DNA of 10,079 bases from Puniceicoccales bacterium (GTDB lineage: Bacteria > Verrucomicrobiota > Verrucomicrobiia > Opitutales > JAIRLM01). Location of the stretch: the NCBI GenBank assembly GCA_031287845.1, contig JAITSI010000057.1, positions 1-10,079 on the forward strand, in the 5' to 3' direction. Position numbers and translations under genes: made by a program. The notes beneath the pieces were generated by a model, which worked only from the letters and a program-made list of their open reading frames with translations, was not told the DNA's origin and did not search any database. Below are positions 6,468-10,079 of this stretch, in pieces. Numbering within the stretch: position 1 is the first letter of the stretch; each line of letters opens with the position of its first letter.

Positions 6468-7046
6468 ATGGCGGAGGTGGATGGTGCGGATGGCGAACTG
6501 GCCCCGTGGGAGAGGCTTGCCGGCCAAAGGCTGTGGGACGGATTGCCCCTGCTGGCGATGGACCGGGAACGCTGGCGCCAGATGCGCTCCGGCCGGGAGG
6601 GAAATTTTTATCGCTGCCACATGCCCAGCTGGGTGCAGATTGTTCCCGTGGATGAAGATGGCGAACGGCTGATCCTGGTGCGCCAGTTCCGCTTCGGCAT
6701 GGGAAAGTTTTCGCTGGAAACGCCGGGGGGCGCCATCGAGCCTGGAGAATCTCCCCTTGCGGCGGCGCAGCGGGAGTTTTTGGAGGAAACGGGCTACGGC
6801 GCCCGGTCCTGGCAGTCCCTGGCATCGCTCCACCCCTTTCCCGCCTTCTGCGACAACCTGTTGCACGTTTTCCTCGCGACCGGCTGCCGCCGCGTCTCGG
6901 AACAGCATCTGGACCCATTCGAGGAAGTTGCCGTTGTTACCCGCCCCATGGGGGAGGTCTACGCCGAGCTGTCCGCCGGAAAGCTGTCGCCGGTCCACGT
7001 GGCCGTTGCGCTGCTGTTGGCAAAGGAACGGCTGGGCCTCTCCTAA
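6468..7046 (+). CDS. Nudix hydrolase, ADP-ribose pyrophosphatase-like
   Basis: The product has 192 residues from the ATG at 6468, preceded by GGAGAAGG at a good distance; a TTG at 6387 would give a longer but less likely start. The Nudix box is complete: Gly88, five residues, Glu94, seven residues, then REFLEETGY (102-110), with catalytic Glu103, Glu106 and Glu107. Before it lies VQIVPVDEDGERLILVRQFR and FSLETPGGAIEPGE, a layout typical of the ADP-ribose pyrophosphatase branch (NudF/NUDT5-like), which hydrolyses ADP-ribose or other nucleoside diphosphate sugars. The exact substrate cannot be told from sequence. The gene is G+C-rich like lpxD and gpsA, so it looks like a resident gene between A+T-rich accessory genes. 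An intrinsic terminator lies at 7189-7219. Confidence 0.93.
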   Translation: MAEVDGADGELAPWERLAGQRLWDGLPLLAMDRERWRQMRSGREGNFYRCHMPSWVQIVPVDEDGERLILVRQFRFGMGKFSLETPGGAIEPGESPLAAAQREFLEETGYGARSWQSLASLHPFPAFCDNLLHVFLATGCRRVSEQHLDPFEEVAVVTRPMGEVYAELSAGKLSPVHVAVALLLAKERLGLS

Positions 7047-7188
7047 ATTGGCAGAAAACATGGGACATTCCAGGTTATTTCAATTGCCAGGCTTTGGGTT
7101 TATGGGGATTCCCCCCTGGGATTTTGCGGCGTGGTCCGGGTTTGGCATTTCCCTCCGGTAGGGTGCGGAGACGCGGTCCAGCGCCAGC

Positions 7189-7219
7189 TCCCGGGCTTTG
7201 CGCAGCCCGGGAAGTTTTT
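7189..7219 (+). terminator. Intrinsic terminator after the Nudix gene
   Basis: TCCCGGGCT (7189-7197) pairs with AGCCCGGGA (7204-7212) as a 9-bp stem with loop TTGCGC, followed two bases later by TTTTT (7215-7219). It acts on the plus strand, 143 bases beyond the Nudix stop, and sits next to the stop codon of the convergent gene A. It lies within an unassigned minus-strand open frame. Confidence 0.75.
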
Positions 7220-7888
7220 CTAAAATAGTGGATCCGCGAGGGGATTTTCCTTCAGGCGATCCCGAATTACCCGATAGGCCGACCAGAAAATCCAGTCCAT
7301 TCCCGGTTTCGTATAGGTTTCCATCTCCTGCTTGGACAGTGTAATTCCCTTGTTGGGGCAGGGAAATGGGATGTGTGTGGTTGCAAATGCGCAGGGCCAA
7401 AGGGAACTGGTTAGGATTTCATCCTGCGATAGATCATGGCCCCTGAGCATTCCCAATAGAAAGATTGCATCACAGGAGAGCGGAATAAAATCTTTATTTG
7501 TGTTGTTGGGAGGGCAATTTTTGTCAAATTCCCAGCGTGCCTTCATGGCATCCGGTAAATGATTCGTATTAATTTTCCCTTTTTTCAGTTTCTCCTTTAG
7601 AACCTGTCCCTCTCTGTCTAGGCACTGGGTCAATTGGTCGAAAAGTTGAGCAAATTGGAGATTTACGGCCCTACGGCATGCGGTGCCCTGGTCGCGGTTC
7701 TTGGCATAAAATTGGAGAAGGGCATTGCAGGTCTTTTCGTGGACTTCCGGGTCCAGGTGAGGCATTTCGCCCGGGGCAACGGCGCCGACGTCGCATGGCG
7801 CAGAAGTGTCCCGTGAATTGGCCGGCGGCGGATCCGAATGTGAAAATGCCGGTGTGAAATTTGTAAAATTATTTGTGCTAATATTCAT
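7220..7888 (-). CDS. Hypothetical effector-like protein A (paralogue of B)
   Basis: The product has 222 residues; the start at 7888 has AGGAG seven bases upstream. It belongs to no family I recognise. The first 54 residues (MNISTNNFTNF to HEKTC) match those of B at 39 positions. This polar Ser/Thr/Asn/Pro-rich head, without a Sec signal peptide, would fit a type III-style secretion signal. A variable helical stretch follows, then a segment again shared with B: INTNHLPDAMKARWEFD, SCDAIFLLGML, and PCAFATTHIPFPCPNKGIT at 165-183 with Cys166, His172 and Cys177. The end GMDWIFWSAYRVIRDRL at 196-212 is also shared. The spacing around residues 165-190 resembles a U-box or RING-like core, but one expected Cys position is Lys180. 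It is A+T-rich and lies in tandem with B, 421 bases downstream of it. Confidence 0.85.
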   Translation of the reverse strand: MNISTNNFTNFTPAFSHSDPPPANSRDTSAPCDVGAVAPGEMPHLDPEVHEKTCNALLQFYAKNRDQGTACRRAVNLQFAQLFDQLTQCLDREGQVLKEKLKKGKINTNHLPDAMKARWEFDKNCPPNNTNKDFIPLSCDAIFLLGMLRGHDLSQDEILTSSLWPCAFATTHIPFPCPNKGITLSKQEMETYTKPGMDWIFWSAYRVIRDRLKENPLADPLF

Positions 7889-7950
7889 CGGCCCGCTCCT
7901 GGGTCGGCCGTGGCGAAATGTCAAGGTTCAATTTGCTGGTGTGCCCGGGG

Positions 7951-7996
7951 ATGGCCCGCGCGGCGGCCGGCATTCCCGCTGAGGTCCGGGTCAATG
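7951..7996 (-). promoter_or_regulatory. 46-bp block conserved upstream of gene A
   Basis: These 46 bases are identical to 9132-9177 upstream of gene B, and lie at almost the same distance from the start (62 versus 63 bases). The sequence between block and start codon, and the genes themselves, differ clearly. Conservation above that of the coding sequence suggests a promoter, regulator site or recombination site. No textbook -35/-10 pair is visible. Repeat copy 3 begins just beyond its outer edge. Confidence 0.4.
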
Positions 7997-7998
7997 CC

Positions 7999-8195
7999 CT
8001 AGGGTGAGGACCCGTAAACCCGGTCCGCCGGTTGGCGGTGGGGCTGCGCCCCTCTGGGAGGTCGCAAAGGGGGCTGCCGCGCCCCTTTGCCAAACGGAGT
8101 GCCGTAGCATCGATAGTTGGGGGAAGCGAAGCTGGGGGCAGGGCCCCCCAATGGGCCTGGCCGGCCCTCGAGGCCTCCATCAGGGCCGGCCCGCG
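7999..8195 (-). repeat. Dispersed GC-rich repeat, copy 3
   Basis: This copy is read on the minus strand, from the GCGGGCCGGCCC edge at 8178-8195, through GGCCTCGAGGGCCGGCC and the GGGGCGCGGCAGCCCC-like hairpin, to TTTACGGGTCCTCACCCTAG, whose CTAG is at 7999-8002. Its end lies at the exact point where homology between the regions upstream of A and B stops. Together with copy 4 it occupies most of the 421-base gap between A and B; 8199-8218 also holds a small hairpin (CTGCCCG/CGGGCAG). Confidence 0.75.
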
Positions 8196-8290
8196 GCACT
8201 GCCCGCTCCGCCGGGCAGCGCCCCTTCCCTCAAGAAGCCAAGCTCTTGCGCCACAGATCCGTATCCTTTCCAGATGGAGGTGGGATATAT

Positions 8291-8313
8291 GGTTTTACGG
8301 GTCCTGAGCCTAG
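8291..8313 (+). repeat. Dispersed repeat, copy 4 (terminal fragment)
   Basis: GGTTTTACGGGTCCTGAGCCTAG matches the conserved end of copies 1-3 with few changes. A shared TTCCCTCAAG at 8225-8234 hints at a decayed body back to about 8181. The complement of its terminal CTAG provides the TAG stop codon of gene B. Confidence 0.6.
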
Positions 8314-9068
8314 TCGCGCAAGTCAGGGGGAAGATTGAAGAAGGGCTCTGGCGGTGCCAATGGGTCCCGTTCAGGATTTTTCTCCAGGCGATTCCGAACT
8401 ATCCGGTAGGCAGACCAAAAAATCCAGTACATTCCCGGTGGCATGAACGCAAACGCTTTCAGGTCCATCGCATCTCCCTCTTCCACGCATTTGAGAACTT
8501 CCTCCCTTGTTAAACTAATCCCGCAGCCATTGCAGGGAAATGGCATGCAGCCGTTCAACAGTGCGCATGGAAGAAAATGACTATCCGCGATGTTGTTCAG
8601 CGATAGGTTCCCATCCCCGAGTAATTCTAGAAGAAAAAGCACATCACAGGCAAGATGAAAATAGTTATACTTTACGTTGGCGAGTGGCTCGTCCGTGTCG
8701 AATTTCCAGCGCTCTTGCATGGCGGCCGGAAAATTTTTCGTGTTAATTCCCTTTGCGCGCAGTTGTGGTTTTAGCGATGCTCCACGCTCATTTAGGCACA
8801 GGAGCAGTTCATTGTTATCTCCATATTTATTTTTAGTTTGCAGCAGGGTTCCATAGGGGCCGGGAAAACCTCCTTGATTTTCCTCTTTAAATTTGGCGAG
8901 GATATCGCAGGTTCTTTCGTGGGTTGCCGGGTCCAGGTGAGGTATTTCGCCCGGGGCAACGGCGCCGACGTTGCATGGCGCAGAAGCGTTCCGCGAATCG
9001 GCCGTCAGCGGATTCGGATGCGGAAACATCGGTATGAAATTTGTAAAATTATTCGTGCTAATATTCAT
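8310..9068 (-). CDS. Hypothetical effector-like protein B (paralogue of A)
   Basis: The product has 252 residues; the ATG at 9068 follows AGGGA at a usable distance. The family is unknown and shared only with A in this window. The head MNISTNNFTNF to HERTC (1-54) is near-identical to A, residues 55-90 diverge, and KGINTKNFPAAMQERWKFD, LACDVLFLLELL and PGMYWIFWSAYRIVRNRL are shared. The segment PCALLNGCMPFPCNGCGIS (167-185) has Cys168, Cys174, Cys179 and Cys182, followed by LTREEV; this could bind zinc, and the CGIS-x-x-R spacing recalls U-box proteins. B has an insertion after this segment (about residues 196-210) and a C-terminal extension (APPEPFFNLPPDLRD) compared with A. The stop codon comes from repeat copy 4. 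It is A+T-rich, and duplication with A is recent relative to divergence of the middle. Confidence 0.85.
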   Translation of the reverse strand: MNISTNNFTNFIPMFPHPNPLTADSRNASAPCNVGAVAPGEIPHLDPATHERTCDILAKFKEENQGGFPGPYGTLLQTKNKYGDNNELLLCLNERGASLKPQLRAKGINTKNFPAAMQERWKFDTDEPLANVKYNYFHLACDVLFLLELLGDGNLSLNNIADSHFLPCALLNGCMPFPCNGCGISLTREEVLKCVEEGDAMDLKAFAFMPPGMYWIFWSAYRIVRNRLEKNPERDPLAPPEPFFNLPPDLRD

Positions 9069-9131
9069 CGTTCCCGTCCCTGTGCTGGCAGCGGCGGAAT
9101 GTCAAGACCAAATTTGCGGACGCGTCCGAGA

Positions 9132-9177
9132 ATGGCCCGCGCGGCGGCCGGCATTCCCGCTGAGGTCCGGGTCAATG
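9132..9177 (-). promoter_or_regulatory. 46-bp block conserved upstream of gene B
   Basis: Identical to 7951-7996. The shared block lies 63 bases before the start of B. An open minus-strand frame crosses it and ends in a TGA overlapping the B start (ATGA), but most differences from the A copy outside the block change amino acids, so a conserved upstream peptide is unlikely. The rest of 9180-9610 shows only competing GC-rich open frames without a recognisable product. Confidence 0.4.
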
Positions 9178-9610
9178 TTCTAAGCACTGCGCCCGGTATG
9201 GTTTGCGGATTTTGCCGGCGCTGGCCGTGCCGCGTGCGCCACAGCCGACGGGACGACGCGGACCTCCAATTGGCATCTTCGCCCGGCGGTTTCCCATGGT
9301 CGAGTTCGCGTCCGGCGGATGGCTCTTCAAGGCCTTCCAATGGCTTCGCGGATTGGGCGAATCCGCAGGGCCGGCGCCGGTGTCTGCCGTGGGGAAATCG
9401 CCTTTCCATGCCAGGGGGCGCGCAGTTGCCGGTCTTCGAAGGGGGGGACGAGACCCATAAAACTGGGCTGCCGTTCGGCGGCGGAGGCGCGGGCAGATGC
9501 CGGGCGGGAGCCGGACGAGAAAAAAACACATTTTCCATTGCCATCGGTAAAATTTCCGTTTTAATGGTTGTGTGCTTAATAGTGTGAGTAGTGTCATTGA
9601 GTCTAAAGTT

Positions 9611-10079
9611 GTGCCTATGCCTGAGGCCAAGCAAGGTGGGCCCACTAGGATTCTCGCGTCGGAGTACTGCGGCAAAATTGTCCTTCGCCGTACGGCGGCG
9701 GTCCTGCTCGTGCTTGCCCTGTGCCTCGGATCTCTGGTGATGGTCACCGAACCGATCCTGGTGATCTGTAGAATTAGAAATAACTCCTTCCTCTTTCCCT
9801 TCCGTTACGCCAGGGACCTTTGGCATTGCAGGTTCCCCTCGTCCTCGGAGAATGCAATGGCCAACGAAGGTGAAAGTGGAGGTAACGGTGAAGACACGGG
9901 CGAAGAAAAGTCGAATTTGCGGGAGGGCATCAAAGAGGATGTAATCCAAGTAGGCAAAAACGCTGAAATGGTGAAGGAAGAAACTATCGCTATCACGGAA
10001 TCGCAATCGGCGGAGAGCAGCTCCGGCGGGAAAGAAAGTGGATCAATCAATACATCATCCATTGAGCCCGTGGTAGTGG
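9611..10079 (+). CDS. Membrane protein, partial (runs off the right edge)
   Basis: An open frame continues to the window end without a stop. The start is either the GTG at 9611 or the ATG at 9617; in-frame GTGs at 9572 and 9584 are also possible, as a TAA closes the frame only at 9548. No clear ribosome binding site is seen. After a short basic N-terminus (MPEAKQGGPTRIL), residues about 26-51 form one strong membrane segment (AAVLLVLALCLGSLVMV, then EPILVI). CRIRNNSFLFPFRYARDLWHC follows, then a long polar tail rich in Glu, Gly and Ser (NEGESGGNGEDTGEEKSN). No family is recognised. The basic-hydrophobic-acidic layout resembles the other membrane proteins in this window and could be a secreted host-membrane protein or a simple bitopic protein. 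At least 156 codons are present. Confidence 0.65.
   Translation, partial: MPMPEAKQGGPTRILASEYCGKIVLRRTAAVLLVLALCLGSLVMVTEPILVICRIRNNSFLFPFRYARDLWHCRFPSSSENAMANEGESGGNGEDTGEEKSNLREGIKEDVIQVGKNAEMVKEETIAITESQSAESSSGGKESGSINTSSIEPVVV

Noticed and set aside
6349..6918. N-terminal extension of the OTU frame through the Nudix gene
   Set aside because: It is antisense to a clear Nudix hydrolase, and the ribosome binding site before 6348 fixes the real start.
7895..7935. Promoter with TTGACA before genes A and B
   Set aside because: TTGACAT is present on the minus strand in both copies, but no -10 box follows at proper spacing and one would overlap the ribosome binding site.
9172..9534. Competing minus-strand frame ending SAGKIRKPYRAQCLEH
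   Set aside because: It has no convincing start or ribosome site, and two other frames are equally open because the region is G+C-rich.
9065..10006. Long minus-strand open frame ending in an ATGA overlap with gene B
   Set aside because: Its upstream third is antisense to the better-supported plus-strand membrane protein, the rest is Pro/Arg-rich, and its last codons change mostly non-synonymously compared with the A copy.
1..10079. CRISPR array
   Set aside because: The tandem repeats are 11 or 18 bases without unique spacers, and no cas gene is visible.

Overview
The window looks like a chromosomal segment of a Gram-negative, probably host-associated bacterium. lpxD (lipid A synthesis) shows a lipopolysaccharide outer membrane. 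The high G+C of the housekeeping genes and the style of the LpxD and GpsA sequences suggest, without proof, the Verrucomicrobia side of the PVC superphylum. An OTU-type cysteine protease and several small membrane or effector-like proteins of unknown family point to life with a eukaryotic host.

Layout. Positions 1-533 hold a GC-rich dispersed repeat (copy 1) and a short 11-bp periodic array. A small membrane protein gene follows (534-983, +). lpxD lies convergent to it (1051-2151, -). Repeat copy 2 (2200-2517) separates lpxD from a doubtful small membrane ORF (2514-2816, -). gpsA (2834-3919, +) and a CAU-anticodon tRNA, probably tRNA-Ile2, come next. A striking 11-bp tandem array (4005-4112) starts three bases after the tRNA CCA. 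A 43-codon reading frame broken at an A5 run follows (4119-4255, -).

From 4350 to the right edge is an accessory region of recent or foreign character. It holds a two-helix, Inc-like membrane protein (4350-5192, +), an OTU-family protease (5269-6348, -), and a Nudix hydrolase (6468-7046, +) with a good intrinsic terminator at 7189-7219. Two paralogous unknown proteins, here called A (7220-7888, -) and B (8310-9068, -), follow. The window ends in a partial membrane protein gene that runs off the right edge (9611 onward, +). Most of these gene bodies are visibly more A+T-rich than lpxD, gpsA and the Nudix gene.

The most interesting signal is in the accessory region. A and B share a nearly fixed N-terminus and a perfectly conserved 46-bp block upstream, while their middles diverge. 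Both carry a Cys-rich stretch whose spacing resembles a U-box or RING-like core. The OTU gene beside them starts with a related FTNF motif. A working hypothesis is a small set of secreted ubiquitin-manipulating effectors sharing a secretion head. The dispersed repeat, with a fixed CCTAG end, punctuates this region and sits exactly where the A/B upstream homology breaks.
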